Position numbers and translations under genes: made by a program
The notes under the pieces: model-generated
Told to the model about the DNA's origin: nothing
The model's database searches: none
Seen by the model: the letters and a program-made list of their open reading frames with translations, nothing else
Assembly: GCA_964034945.1 (NCBI GenBank)
Contig: OZ035963.1
Coordinates: forward strand, 60,981,182 to 61,045,181
DNA from: Chrysopilus asiliformis
Lineage: Eukaryota; Arthropoda; Insecta; Diptera; Rhagionidae
DNA length: 64,000 bases
Direction of reading: 5' to 3'
Shown here: positions 34,931-46,425 of the stretch, one piece after another
How the letters are laid out: each line of letters opens with the position of its first letter
Numbering within the stretch: position 1 is the first letter of the stretch

Positions 34931-36540
34931 CGACCCGAAATACTTCAAAGTTTTTCACTTATGTTTCGCCCTTAGAATCTGCATTTCCCTACACAAAAAT
35001 CAATCTGAAATTCCCACATAGAGTATTTGTTGGTTGTTCCGTAGCAATAGTAACTCTTCGTATATGTTTTTTTTTTTACGACAATTTTTTTAGATGAATT
35101 GAGAAATTAATTTTTACACTCGTGTATATCTTTTCCTAATTTTCAAATTAATAATATTTTTCTTTAACGTTAAACCCAACAAATTGCATCTCATGTAGTT
35201 AACTTGAATGTTATTGGGCGGGAAATTTGAATTGCCGAATCTTAATGATAGTTTTTGGGCCAATGTCAATGTTAGTTGGTAAAAAAATCTATCCATGAAG
35301 CTAACCAGTGTTTAATTTAGACTCATTTATCATGAAGTAATGAGAAGAAACACAAAAGATACATGACCAGCGGGAGACTAGTTAACCAATCATAGTATAG
35401 TGGGTGAAATTATGGTTTAAAATAAAATCCTTATGTGAATTGAAGGGATTTCAGTATTTTAACTAATTTCCAACTTGATTTCGTTAGATTTTCAATTTTT
35501 TTTTTACAAAAAGAAGTTGATCTATTGGTTCGGTTGATGTTGCACGATCCACATGATATCTTTTATTTCTTCTTAACTTTTGTGCATAGTTCCAAATATT
35601 TGTTGAAATTTGGTTACTGCCGCATGCACCGCTCACAAGAAGGTCAACGACTGTTGCTGGTCTTACTATGATGGTAGGAAAAAAAACGAAAACATATGAA
35701 CAAACCTTCGATGGTTATAAAAAATCCACTTCCATTTGGTTTTATCTTTTGGGCTTTTACAGATTAATGGCACACTTTCAGCATTAGACTAGGTTTTAAA
35801 TGGCTGAATTTATGTCTGATTAAAAGTGAATTTCAGATCTAATGAAAGGTGCACTTCAGTTGAACTAAAACTGGGTCAAAAATTATGATAGGTAAAATAG
35901 TTTTTTTTTCTCGAGATGCTTTTTTTCTGGATTTCACGATTTTGACTGCGATAGTATCGAAATATCTATGTGGTTAATTGGGCAGTTAGTTAGGCGAGGT
36001 CAGGTAGGTAATTTTGAAGTTTAGGAATTATAATTTTGTTTTTAAAACTGTATCATAAGAAGGTTTTTGGGGAAATTCCGATGCATAGAATTCTAAGACC
36101 TCGTTTATATTTGTGATTTTTGCTTGAATTTTTACGTAAATTTGTTTCAGAATTTCTTCCGCGAATTTAATTTATCTATCGCAGATTAAATTCACTTAGC
36201 AAAAGTCGTCAAAATTGGGATTTTTTCCGGTGGTTGTATATAAAAAATCCTTGTTTCAGCGTCTTTCAGGGATAAATTTCGGAATTTTGTGTCGTAAATA
36301 CAATATCGCAGAATAAAATTCGCGGAGTGTATTGTAAAATGTAAACGACGCCTAACAAATTAATCCTTTTGACCTCATCATTGTTGTAATTTTTTCACAT
36401 TTTTTTTCTTGTTTTGTTATTAGCTTTCTAGAAAATTTGGAATTTCCGGATTCGGTTGGCGATTGGTACTGAATATTTGGTCAAATTAGAAAATTCTGTT
36501 GATAAAATGAACCATTTTCGGGAATTCTACAAAAATGATT
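34931..36540. other. Intergenic, no gene recognised
   Basis: AT-rich, without a named repeat or splice-bounded frame. A D-module trace begins at about 36545. Confidence 0.5.
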
Positions 36541-36664
36541 TGGAAAAAAGATGAAGATGAAAAAAAATGGTTCAATTGAACTTTAATGTATGGAAGAGTT
36601 TAAGAAAATGCATTCTAAACCATTTTTAACTACAAAAATTTTTTTAACGGGGTATTGTGTTCCG

Positions 36665-36753
36665 TAAGGGGTTGTCCACAAAATAGGGTACGCTAATTTT
36701 CACCCCTTTGAGTACCCCCCTTCCCACGCTATGTTTTTTGCTACTCTTTGTAT
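36665..36753. mobile_element. Family-E MITE left part, cut by the hAT insertion
   Basis: AAGGGGTTGTCCACAAAATA starts a family-E element whose interior stops at the hAT target duplication. The hAT therefore landed in or beside an older MITE. Confidence 0.5.
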
Positions 36754-38175
36754 GTGATAATCAGTGTTGGGGCCAGATAATTATTTTTTTATCTAGATAA
36801 AGATAAAGATAAATGCTCGTAATGTTTATCTAGATAAGATAATAGATAATGAAAATATGAAAGATAATAGATAAGATAAGATAAAAAGCCAAATTATCTA
36901 GATAATTTTTAGATAAATATTTATTTTGACATTGCACAAAATTCCAAATTACGTACTAAAAAAAATAGCACAAAATTTTTTGCTTTTCTTGATTTCCAAT
37001 TTAAATATAATAAGAAACGAAATAATAATAAAAGAAAACGGATAAGAAACGTTATCGTAACGTAACGAAATAACGAAATGATTTTCGGGCTTTTTCTTCA
37101 AAATTACGTTATAATGAACGTTATAGAAATTCAATTCCGTTACCATAACGAAAAACGAAAAAAATATTACGTTTTTTCGTTGTTTATTAGTATTTCCTTG
37201 TTTTGTTCAGTATTATTTTTTGTGAAATTTCCCACAAAAGTTCATCAAGTATAACCCCACAGACATAAAATATAATCAAAAATATTGGAGTAGTGTTTTT
37301 AATCGTATTTTGATTCTAAATCGGATTTTGTTTTGGCCAGATTCACTCTATTTCTGGAGATACAAAAATGGAAATCTTCTAAGCAAGTTTCTTGGTAGCG
37401 AAAAGATTTTCTTTTTAGTAACTCCAGAAGTAGAGCGAAATTCTATAAAAATATCAGTTGTGGTCAACACAAAACTTTCTTCTACAAAATCTACGACCCT
37501 GTGCAATTTACGCTAGAGCCCTGTCGCGTTGTCAACCTAAGACGACCTCCCAATAAATTTTTGGTTCATCTAAAAATATCAAATTTGAGATAACTTGAGA
37601 ACGGTAAAAGATATCAATTTACGGTAAATGGCAAAAATGTAGAAAATGTTAACATCTTTAATTATTCTTTTAACTGATTTGTCGAAAAACCGTTAGTTTG
37701 CAAATTATTCGCAAACATATGATTTTTTACATATTAATGAAAATATCTCAATAACGGTAAAATATAACGGATAACGGTAAAAGACAAAATTGTGCAGAAT
37801 GCCATTCTCATTAATTCACTTCATACATTCAGTCAGCAAAAACCCGTTAGTTTTCGAGATAATCGCAAAAAACTGTTTTTTTGGAAATAACGGTTTATCT
37901 CGATAACAGGTTGAGATATCGAGTTATAGTTAAAGACAAAAGTGTGGGAAATTTTATTTTCTCCAAGTTTTGTCATACTTAAGGCCACTAAAAAACGCGT
38001 AGTTTGGGAGTAAATCGAGAAAAACGAAATTGCGATTTTTGAAAAACCGCCATTTTGGATACTTCCGGTTAACGGATTTCCACCAAAAGTTGATAGGATC
38101 GTCCCATTTCAGGACCCAACATGCCTATAAAATTTCATGGCGCTAGCTCTATTAGTTTTTGACAAATCTTGTACA

Positions 38176-38714
38176 CAGACTGACAGACAGACTGACAGAC
38201 AGACTGACAGACAGACTGACAGACAGACTGACAGACAGACTGACAGACAGACTGACAGACAGACTGACAGACAGACTGACAGACAGACTGACAGACAGAC
38301 TGACAGACAGACTGACAGACAGACTGACAGACAGACTGACAGACAGACTGACAGACAGACTGACAGACAGACTGACAGACAGACTGACAGACAGACTGAC
38401 AGACAGACTGACAGACAGACTGACAGACAGACTGACAGACAGACTGACAGACAGACTGACAGACAGACTGACAGACAGACTGACAGACAGACTGACAGAC
38501 AGACAGACAGACTGACAGACAGACTGACAGACAGACTGACAGACAGACTGACAGACAGACTGACAGACAGACTGACAGACAGACTGACAGACAGACTGAC
38601 AGACAGACTGACAGACAGACTGACAGACAGACTGACAGACAGACTGACAGACAGACTGACAGACAGACTGACAGACAGACTGACAGACAGACTGACAGAC
38701 TGACAGACAGAAAG
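38176..38714. repeat. 12-bp microsatellite (GACAGACAGACT), about 45 units
   Basis: A near-perfect array of GACA-GACA-GACT, with one shift in phase near 38500-38512. The 12-bp unit contains no stop codon in most frames, so long overlapping frames up to 229 codons appear on both strands; they are artefacts. It occupies the position where related repeats carry short GACA/GGAC arrays. Confidence 0.95.
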
Positions 38715-39242
38715 ACATTTTTTAAATATGACTCCAATCGACTCAGGAGTGATCGGGAAATGTTTTTTAGGCAAAATTAAGGGGTCGAAATTTTTCATGA
38801 ATACAATACTTTATTATACTCCGTAGAAGAAAGTAAAAATTCTATATCTTTGATATCAAAATCACGCTTTTGTGGAGACAGTTTTTTTAATGAACAAAAC
38901 TTTTGTGTGATTTTTTGTCTTTTGTATTTTTTATTGATTTTGTAACTTAATAATCACATTTTTTTTCCGTTTTTATTTGTATTTTCTTTTTGCTGAGTTT
39001 TATTATTTGTTATACAATTTATTTTTATGGAAACTGAACTGAATTACTTTGTGACAAACTATTATTACAGTGCGTTTTTTTGTTTTCAGTTTCAATACAA
39101 TGTGTAACGGAATAATAACATTATAACGTAACGAAATTAAGTTTTTTATCGATACAAAACGAAATAACGTCACGAAATATAAGTTTAATTTTGCTACGTA
39201 AGGAAATTTATAACGTTATGATTTTTTATTTCGTTCATAGCC

Positions 39243-39363
39243 CGGTTGACACTTGGCAACAGTTACTGGCAGAACTTTTTTTTTATGGACAAGAGAAGAG
39301 AGGCGAGGGAAAGAGTGACACTTCGCTTCCTTGTCCGTAAACAAAAATTGTTGCCAAGTATAA
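39243..39363. repeat. Inverted-repeat insert within the hAT
   Basis: ACTTGGCAACAGTTACTG near the left is answered by AATTGTTGCCAAGTA on the right, and TGGACAAGAGAAG by CTTCCTTGTCC. A small foldback element of about 120 bp. Confidence 0.5.
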
Positions 39364-39705
39364 AACTGTTCCTAGTTAAAAGTTTTTAGGTTTTCAAAAG
39401 TATGCAGAAAACAATTTCGTTTCAGTATTTTTTCAGATTTAATTTTTTGATTTTCGGTGGTAACGATTATCTCTAGATAAATGGGATTTTCCTTTATCTA
39501 GATAAGATAAAGATAACTTTTTTGGGGTGTTATCTAGATAAGATAAAGATAACATTTTTTTTTATCTAGATGATTATCTAGATAATTATTATCTAGATAA
39601 CCCCAACACTGGTGATAATATTGCATACTGCTGCGGTGCAATTTCCGTTTTGTTTAACCACCAAAAAAAGGTTTTTTTTTTCAAAAATTTTGAACTCAAA
39701 GTTCT

Positions 39706-39938
39706 TTAACACTCTAACTGCCACGACAGTTTTAAGCCTTTTTCGAATAATTAGTTGTCAGTCAAAAAGGCACTAAGAAAAAATAATTGAAACAAAATTA
39801 TACCTAAATGTTATTTTATTACCATAAAATGTGTGCAACTACAAAAAATCGTTGCGGTTGCAGCATAAATATCATTGTGGCCGTTGTGTACAATTAGGTG
39901 TCCGATCTTTTTGACTGACATGGCAGTTAGAGTGTTAA
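39706..39938. mobile_element. TTAA-flanked MITE
   Basis: TTAA at 39706-39709 and 39935-39938. The inverted ends are TTAACACTCTAACTGCCA, 18 bp, perfect. It also has an internal TTTTTGACTGACA/TTGTCAGTCAAAAA pair. 233 bp, no coding capacity. Confidence 0.8.
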
Positions 39939-40183
39939 ACCAGAGGAGAGTGGTTTACGTATCAAATTTATGAATTATTTTTAAAAGATGTGAGTCTAGA
40001 TGGGTTTTTTCTTTAATTTACAATCCAACCGGCATATTTTGGAAGCATTGAAGGATTTTTCTTTTAACACTTGGTTTTTTTTTTTTTGGTGAAATCGGTC
40101 CAAAAATCTTGTTTTTTTTTTAAAAAAATGTTTTGTGGATTCTTGACTGGATTTTTTTTAACCAATTGCCGTCTATTTTACAG

Positions 40184-40300
40184 AAAACTTCGTGGAAAAA
40201 TATGCATATTAAAGCTAAGTGCGATCCATATGACGCATACAACGGTCAAAAATTAAGGACGATTCACAACGCTCTAGACAAGGATGTTCCGCCGATGCAC
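40184..40300 (+). CDS. Orphan internal exon, unknown protein
   Basis: A 117-nt block is preceded by a pyrimidine-rich CTATTTTACAG and followed by a consensus donor CACGTAAGT. Only one frame is open through it, entering and leaving in phase 0. It encodes 39 residues with coding-like composition: KTSWKNMHIKAKC, then DPYDAYNGQKLRTIHNALDK, then DVPPMH. The other two frames are stopped. I do not recognise the family and found no matching exon nearby; long introns filled with mobile DNA are likely on both sides. The 2.85-kb hAT ends 573 bp upstream. Confidence 0.65.
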
Positions 40301-41764
40301 GTAAGTGGTTAAAATGGTTTTTGAATTGATTTGTTCAAAATTTGTATCATTCGATTTGCTTTTCAATACTTTTACTATTTAATCTCGACTACTTCGTTTC
40401 TTTATATTTAGTTTTTAATAGTTTATCTATTTAATCTCGATCTATTAAATGCTACTAAATTTATCTAAGGTCAAAGCACTAAACTCCCGCGCTCCGTTAG
40501 ATTTTCATGTGATGTGCATTAAATGTTTATGTAAAATTTCCAACCTTGGAAGCATATTAGTTCAATCGCGTTTCGCCATCAGTTAACCGGCAATCCCTCA
40601 TACGAGTTGTCAAGTCTTTAGCACGACTTTTGTGAAGATATGTATTATGGGAAAACCGTTTCTTTTAATGAATAAATTATCGCAAAAGATCCACGGACAT
40701 ATGGATTTCGGACTTTTACAAAAAAAAAAACGTCAAAACGTACAAATCGGACAAATAGTTTGCCTTCACTTCCTGGTATTTCGTAAATTATAAAGCAAAA
40801 ATCATCTCAAGACGAAAATGATGTTCATAGTTAGGTAAATTTGTCTATAATTGAATTATGTCTTCGGCAAAAGATGTTTTATCTGGAAGAGTGGGTAATC
40901 AATTGCCTCGATATTAACGGATAAACAATAATTTCTATCATGTGTTGATCAAAACATAAAAGCTTTCCAATACCATAAAAATTTAGTGGCAAAAGCCGAT
41001 TTTTTTTTGGGATCACATAATAGACAGTCGGGCGTGTTGAAAATTAGTTTATTTTAACCCAATTTATCATCTTTTATGGCTAATTTAATAGATGGTTGCA
41101 AAATCTGAACGGTTTTAAAAGTTCAGACACTGGGAGATTACTCGTAATTTTAAATGAACCACGCGGGATGCTAAATATTACAATTTCATAAATTTTATTG
41201 CCCGTGTTATTATGCAAAAAGACTCACTTAGCGCCTTCTATTTGTCAAATCGTACGAAATATTGTTTAAAATTGAAGAAAAATTCATCAAAATAAAAAAA
41301 AAATGCACTAGATTCGGTATGCGCATTCATAGATTTTATATCATGAAGTGATTGGAAGTCAAGGTGAATTTTTTATTGTCCCACATTTTAATTTTTACTC
41401 ACCAAAAATTGGTGTAAATTGGAAAAAATGTGTTAATTTGAAATTAAAAGGCAAGGTGAATGAATATACAGCAGCATACCGTCTTTATAACGTGCTGTAA
41501 AGTTTTTCTTTGTTTATTTCGTCTATCTATACTAGACAAAAAGAGTTTTCGCAATTGCTTCTTATGTTATTGAAAAGCTTTAGTCGATTTGAGTTTCCGA
41601 GAAACAATGAAAATTTAAATTTCGTTATGGAGGTTTTCAAAGTCTTATTCATTTTCAAAAGGGTTTCTTGTAAAAAAAAAAATAATTCAGCTGAAGTACA
41701 ACGACTGAAAAACGTCATCAATATCTATGGCTTGTATCGAAAATGATGTATTTTACTATTTTTA
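40301..41764. other. Probable intron or intergenic DNA
   Basis: No further exon recognised. AT-rich; 40370-40450 contains a doubled TTTAATCTCGA motif. Confidence 0.45.
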
Positions 41765-41930
41765 CTTCCCTCTGCTATAAAGGGAAGGTATTGTATTCAT
41801 GACGGAGACCGACTCGAGAAGGAGGGCAGATAGAATCTTTCTGATCACGAAATCCGTATCAGGCCAAATTAAGAGGATGTCCGTACATCTTTATGTCTGT
41901 CTGTCAGTCAGTCTGTCTATCTGTCAGTAA

Positions 41931-41961
<31 letters not shown>

Positions 41962-42185
41962 AGTCAGTCAGCCTGTCCATCTGTCAGTCCGTCAGTCTGT
42001 GCGTCTGTCTGTGCGTCTGTCTGTCGGTCTGTCTGTCGGTCTGTCTGTCTGTCTGTTGGTCTGTCCGTTTTACGTATCTTAAAAAAACGCCCAGAGTTTT
42101 GTTTTAAATTCTCCTTCCAAATGATGCGACACCCTCATATTTTTAAGGTCATATTCGATCAACAGAAGAGGTTGCGAGAGTAACT
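41765..42185 (+). repeat. Interspersed repeat with TCTG/TCAG array
   Basis: CTCTGCTATAAAGGGAAGG and ATGACGGAGACCGACTCGAG precede a ~180-bp degenerate TCTG/TCAG tetranucleotide array (41893-42070). A conserved-looking tail follows (CACCCTCATATTTTTAAGG). The architecture matches families A, C and D, but the flanks are different. Confidence 0.65.
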
Positions 42186-42196
42186 CTCAATACAAA

Positions 42197-42776
42197 AGCT
42201 ATAATTGCCAATCTGGCAATTATTGAAACCCCGTATGGTGATTTATGTAAGTGAACGGCGAACAGTTGTATCAAAATTCCACTTTGAAGTCAAACTTTCC
42301 AAAAAGATTTTTTAAAATTGATTCCAATCGGATTTTGATGTATGGGAGTTTTATGTAGAATCATATCCTAAATAACTTTTGTTCTTGCACTTTTTTGATA
42401 AGATGCACCATTTTTGAGATATTCGAAAAAAAAGTTTTCGTTCGTATGGGAGGTACCACTCCCCCTAATGGTTCCTTTTTGCCCATTAACGAACTTAGTC
42501 TTGCATTTTACGAAAAACGAATCTGCGTAAAATTTCAAGTCTCTAGCTCAATCCGTGCGCCCGCAATCCGCGCCACAGACAGACGGACGGACAGACAGAC
42601 GGACAGACGGACGGACAGACAGACGGACGGACATGCTAAATTCAACTTTTTTTATCATTCTAAACACACTGGTGTAATTCATTTTTTTGTGCGATCACGG
42701 GATCTTGGCGTTACAAACGGTAAGGCAAATCTGATATACCCTTTGGTTTCACCATACGGGTATAAAAACATTAATT
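42197..42776 (+). repeat. Family-A interspersed repeat, copy 1
   Basis: Starts AAAGCTATAATTGCCAATCT and passes through CATATCCTAAATAACTTTTG, CCCATTAACGAACTTAG and CAAGTCTCTAGCTCAATCCG. It then has a GGAC/AGAC array (42578-42632), TTCTAAACACACTGGTGTAA and an end CACCATACGGGTATAAAAAC. Two close copies follow within 3 kb. Confidence 0.85.
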
Positions 42777-43086
42777 AAATTTGAAATACCGACCATGCTG
42801 TAACTACGCAATTTGCCATCTGTCCTCTTCTTTCTTAGATCTCTCGACGAGTGATTGTTTTTCAGAGATCGAAAATCCTGGCCATGGCCCTTACTTCAAC
42901 CCAAGTTGTCTTTTATTAGTTGTATGTGACTTAGAAATTCAAGTTAAAGAAAATATAACTTACTCGGAAATGCGTCTTTTAATATAATTCGCATATTCAA
43001 AAATTCCGCAAAGCTATGCATATATTTTCCACAATTGAGTATTATTCTATTAGTTTTAATTATAGATTTCATAGTTTTTAATCCTA

Positions 43087-43473
43087 AAGGTGCCGGTCCA
43101 CATGAGAATAAATACGCGAGTAACTCTCAAAAACTCTCGAGAGTTACTCGCAGGAGGTTGTCCATTTGAGAGTAAATTTCGAGAGTAATTTCTTTTTAGT
43201 CTCCTCCGGTGACCAATATGTTGATTTTTTTGACATCTTGCTTTGGCGAGTTCTCGAGAGCGACTCGCAAAATTCAAACGCCGTTCGTATCTGGCGAGTT
43301 ACTCTCCGAGAGTTCAGTGGAGGCGTGTCCACTAGAGAGTAGAATCATTTTTGACAGCTCACAGAAACTTGCTCGCGAGTTTCTGCCAGCGACTCTCAGA
43401 GACGTGTCCATTTGCGAGTAGCTGCTATCGAGAGGTTCTCGTCGGCATTTACTCTCATGTGGACTGGCACCTT
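43087..43473. mobile_element. 387-bp MITE rich in CTCTCGAGAG
   Basis: The inverted ends are AAGGTGCCGGTCCACATGAG / the complement AAGGTGCCAGTCCACATGAG, extending into AGTAAAT. The interior has several CTCTCGAGAG, CGCGAGT and GCGAGTTACTC motifs, making it largely self-complementary. The flanks are A/T-rich and no certain target duplication can be read. Frames on both strands within it are by-products. Confidence 0.8.
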
Positions 43474-44515
43474 AAATCTTTCAATTTTTGTCTGATCTTA
43501 GAACTGGAATACTTTTTTAAAGAATGAAAAAATCCATTTCGGATTCCATTATTTAAAATGACCCAAATTCCACTTAATTTTTATTATCTCAGTATTTTAT
43601 ACATTTTATGATATTTTTACTATCTTTTATCGTAACTAAAGAAACTGCACAACTTTTTTACAGCCAACTAATAATTTTGGCATTATTATTTAATGGAGAA
43701 AGTTTTCTTATAGTTTCCAAATAACTTTCAGTCTTCATTAATATTCCTGACTCATTTTTTCCTGTCGCAATTTCCTTTAAATTTTCCATCTCAACTTTTT
43801 AGAGCAGAAACGATCAATATTGTTCGTCATTTATTAATTAATTACTAATACATTGTTATTGCAGTATTGAGCAGTATTTACTTATGTTTTGCATAGTATT
43901 TTTAATAATTACAAAAAATCTTTTTCCTGAAAATGTCAAGTAATTAATTGACTTTATAACTTAAAGGGCTTTTTTCTAGATTTTTATTTTATTTTTCGCT
44001 GTATAATAAAGTTGATAAACAATTTCCCATCAACCTTATTGGGAAAATTCAAAGAAAAAAAATAATTTACGTAATTTATTTTTCTCAGAATCTTTACTGA
44101 CTTTGAAATGTTTTAGAGAAGTGAAAATTGAAAAAGAAAAAAAAATTAACCAAAGTAAAATGAAGATTGGCAAATGAGGTTTTAAATTGAAATTCTGTAA
44201 ATTGGAAAAAAAGGCAGAAGGGATATTTGGGAGGTTTCATGCAGATGAGATTATTTTGAATGTTTATTAGGGATTTTTTTGGTATTACCAAACGAAAGTT
44301 AACCCCAAGAATTTGAATTTACCTAGAGTTTTCAATAAAGATAGAGTTAAGTTAGAGTTATAGAAAAATAGTTATTAAAAAACATTGACCTGGTGAATTT
44401 TCGGGAAAACTGAACAGTAACTACATTTTTTGTCCGCTTTCACGTTTTATAAATAAATGCAACTGTAATTGTGAAAGAAACAATGAAGAAAAATACGCTG
44501 GATATGAAAGTTCAA
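43474..44515. other. Intergenic, no gene recognised
   Basis: Strongly AT-rich, no delimited repeat and no supportable exon. Confidence 0.5.
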
Positions 44516-44625
44516 TTAAAAAATGCGCCGCAGGCAGAAAATTCTTACAGAAGTGTGTCATGAGTGATAAATAATTTTAAAAAACTGCACCGCAGGTTAA
44601 AATTTAGTAAAAAACATAACAAAAG
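44516..44625. repeat. Family-B units
   Basis: AATGCGCCGCAGGCAGAAAA (44522) and ACTGCACCGCAGGTTAAAAT (44584), about 62 bp apart, interrupted by the family-A copy that begins at about 44628. Confidence 0.65.
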
Positions 44626-44627
44626 CT

Positions 44628-45126
44628 ATAATTGCCAATCTGGCAATTATTGAAAACCCGTATGGTGATTTAAGTGAAAAGCGAACAGTTGTATCAAAAT
44701 TCCACTATGAAGTCAAATTTTCCAATAAGATTTTTTAAAATTTATTCCAATCGGATTTTCATGTATGGGAGTTTTATGTAGAATCATATCCTAAATAACT
44801 TTTGTTCTTGAACTTTTTTGATAAAATTCACCGTTTTTGAGATATTCAGAAAAAATGTTTTCGTTCGTATGGGGGGTACCCCCCCTAATGGTCCATTTTT
44901 GCCCATTAACGAACTTAGCCTCACATTTTACGAAAAACGGATCTGTGCAAAATTTTAAGTCTCTAGCTCAATCCGTGCGCCCGCAATCCGCGCCACAGAC
45001 AGACGGACAGACGGACGGACGGACGGACGGACATGCAAAAATTAAATATTTTTATCATTCTAAACACACTGGTGTAATTCATTTTTTTGTGCGATGACAC
45101 GCGATTCACCATACGGGTATAAAAAC
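44628..45126 (+). repeat. Family-A repeat, copy 2
   Basis: Same block order as copy 1, with the GGAC array at 44997-45032. It is shorter near the 3' end: the GATCTTGGCGTTACAAACGG block is missing and GCGATGACACGCGATTCACC joins directly to the tail. Confidence 0.85.
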
Positions 45127-45163
45127 CTACTCCGCAGGTGAAAATCAATTTGAAAACATAACA
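45127..45163. repeat. Single family-B unit between A copies
   Basis: CCTACTCCGCAGGTGAAAAT, one unit left between the tail of copy 2 and the start of copy 3. Confidence 0.6.
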
Positions 45164-45730
45164 AAAGCTATAATTGCCAATCTGGCAATCATTGGAGACC
45201 CGTATGGTGATATTCGTATCAAAATTCGAACAGTTGTACCAAAATTCCACTTTGAAGTCAAACTTTCCAATAAGATTTTTTAAAATTTATTCCAATCGGA
45301 TTTTGATGTATGGGAGTTTTATGTAGAATCATATCCTAAATAACTTTTGTTCTTGGACTTTTTTGATAAGATACACCGTTTTTGAGATATTCACAAAAAC
45401 CGTTTTCGTTCGTATGGGGGGTACCCCCCCTAATGGTCCATTTTTGCCCATTAACGAACTTGGCCTCGCATTTTACGAAAAACGGATCTACGCAAAATTT
45501 CAAGTCTCTAGCTCAATCCGTGCGCCCGCAATCCGCGCCACAGACAGACGGACAGACGGACAGACAGACAGACGGACAGACAGACGGACGGACATGCAAA
45601 ATTCAATTTTTTTTATCATTCTAAACACACTGGTGTAATTGATTTTTTTGTGCGATGACGGGATCTTGGCGTTACAAACGGTAAGGCAAAGTTAATATAC
45701 CTTTTGGTTTCACCATACGGGTATAAAAAT
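45164..45730 (+). repeat. Family-A repeat, copy 3
   Basis: Full block order as in copy 1, with an array of AGACGGAC type (45540-45592) and tail CACCATACGGGTATAAAAA. Confidence 0.85.
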
Positions 45731-45850
45731 ACGCAGCAAGTAAAAAATCAATAAAAAAAACTGCACCGTAGGCGATTTTTTTTAAAAATATGCTACAAGT
45801 GAAAATTTATAAGAAAAATACGCGGCAGACGAACATCTTCGTAACAATCA
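45731..45850. repeat. Family-B unit array, four degenerate ~30-bp units
   Basis: ATACGCAGCAAGTAAAAAAT, CTGCACCGTAGGCGATTTTT, ATGCTACAAGTGAAAATTTA and TACGCGGCAGACGAACATCT follow one another at ~30-bp intervals. This shows that the B core is a tandem unit. Confidence 0.7.
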
Positions 45851-46196
45851 ACAACGCGAAAATTAGAAATCGACTTCACAAAATTTCTAACCAATTTCCG
45901 GGGACAATATCAACTACTTAGGCGACCTCTGTGTTACGATGTGATACTTTTGCAATTTAGAAAAAAATCCGTGTTCTTTCTAGTAGGATTTTAGTAACTT
46001 CTGAGCCATTTTAGCGGTGGACAGAGAACAATTTCTGACTCAAGGAGCTACGTTAGTCGTTGACATACTACGTTGCTGTTGGCAAAAATGCTGCTTGGGG
46101 AGTTTCCGAGCAACTTTTGCACCTGCCTATTTCTGCCTCAGAGTTCGCTTTATAACTACAATTTTTTTAAGGGAAAATATCTCCCCTAAAACTACT

Positions 46197-46425
46197 TTAA
46201 CCCTCTCAATGGCTGGGCGAACGCAGCAAACGGGTTCGCCCTTCACAAAATCTAAAGTTTCACTGACTCAGACTTCAAAAGACAAAGGCATAGTGGGTCA
46301 GTGTTTAGAAAAGTGTCCATTCAATGATGAAAATTAAACAAAGCGTTTAAAAAACCGTTACAGAAGCCGCTAAATGAATTTAAAGGTCTGTCCCATATAT
46401 AGGGCAAATCCATTGAGAGGGTTAA
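46197..46425. mobile_element. TTAA-flanked MITE
   Basis: TTAA at 46197-46200 and 46422-46425. The inverted ends TTAACCCTCTCAATGG are perfect over 16 bp. 229 bp. The plus-strand frame 46017-46337 runs into it and is not supported. Confidence 0.75.

Larger units (their letters stand above)
36762..39611. mobile_element. Non-autonomous hAT-type element, 2.85 kb
   Basis: The inverted ends are CAGTGTTGGGG (36762) and CCCCAACACTG (39611), flanked on both sides by the identical 8 bp GTGATAAT (36754-36761 and 39612-39619). A CAGTG start and 8-bp duplication are hAT hallmarks. Both subterminal regions are dense in TTATCTAGATAA and GATAAGATAA, probably transposase-binding repeats. Further in on both sides lie AACGTAACGAAAT-type repeats (37030-37180, 39110-39240), then a family with GATAACGGTAAAA blocks and the 12-bp array. 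No transposase frame is present. Confidence 0.85.

Noticed and set aside
38109..38798. Very long overlapping frames on both strands (up to 229 codons)
   Set aside because: They are translations of the 12-bp GACAGACAGACT array, which lacks stop codons in most frames.
42781..42987. 68-codon frame with a CAG before EIENPGHGPYF
   Set aside because: A possible acceptor exists but no donor or homologue, and it begins at the tail of a family-A repeat.
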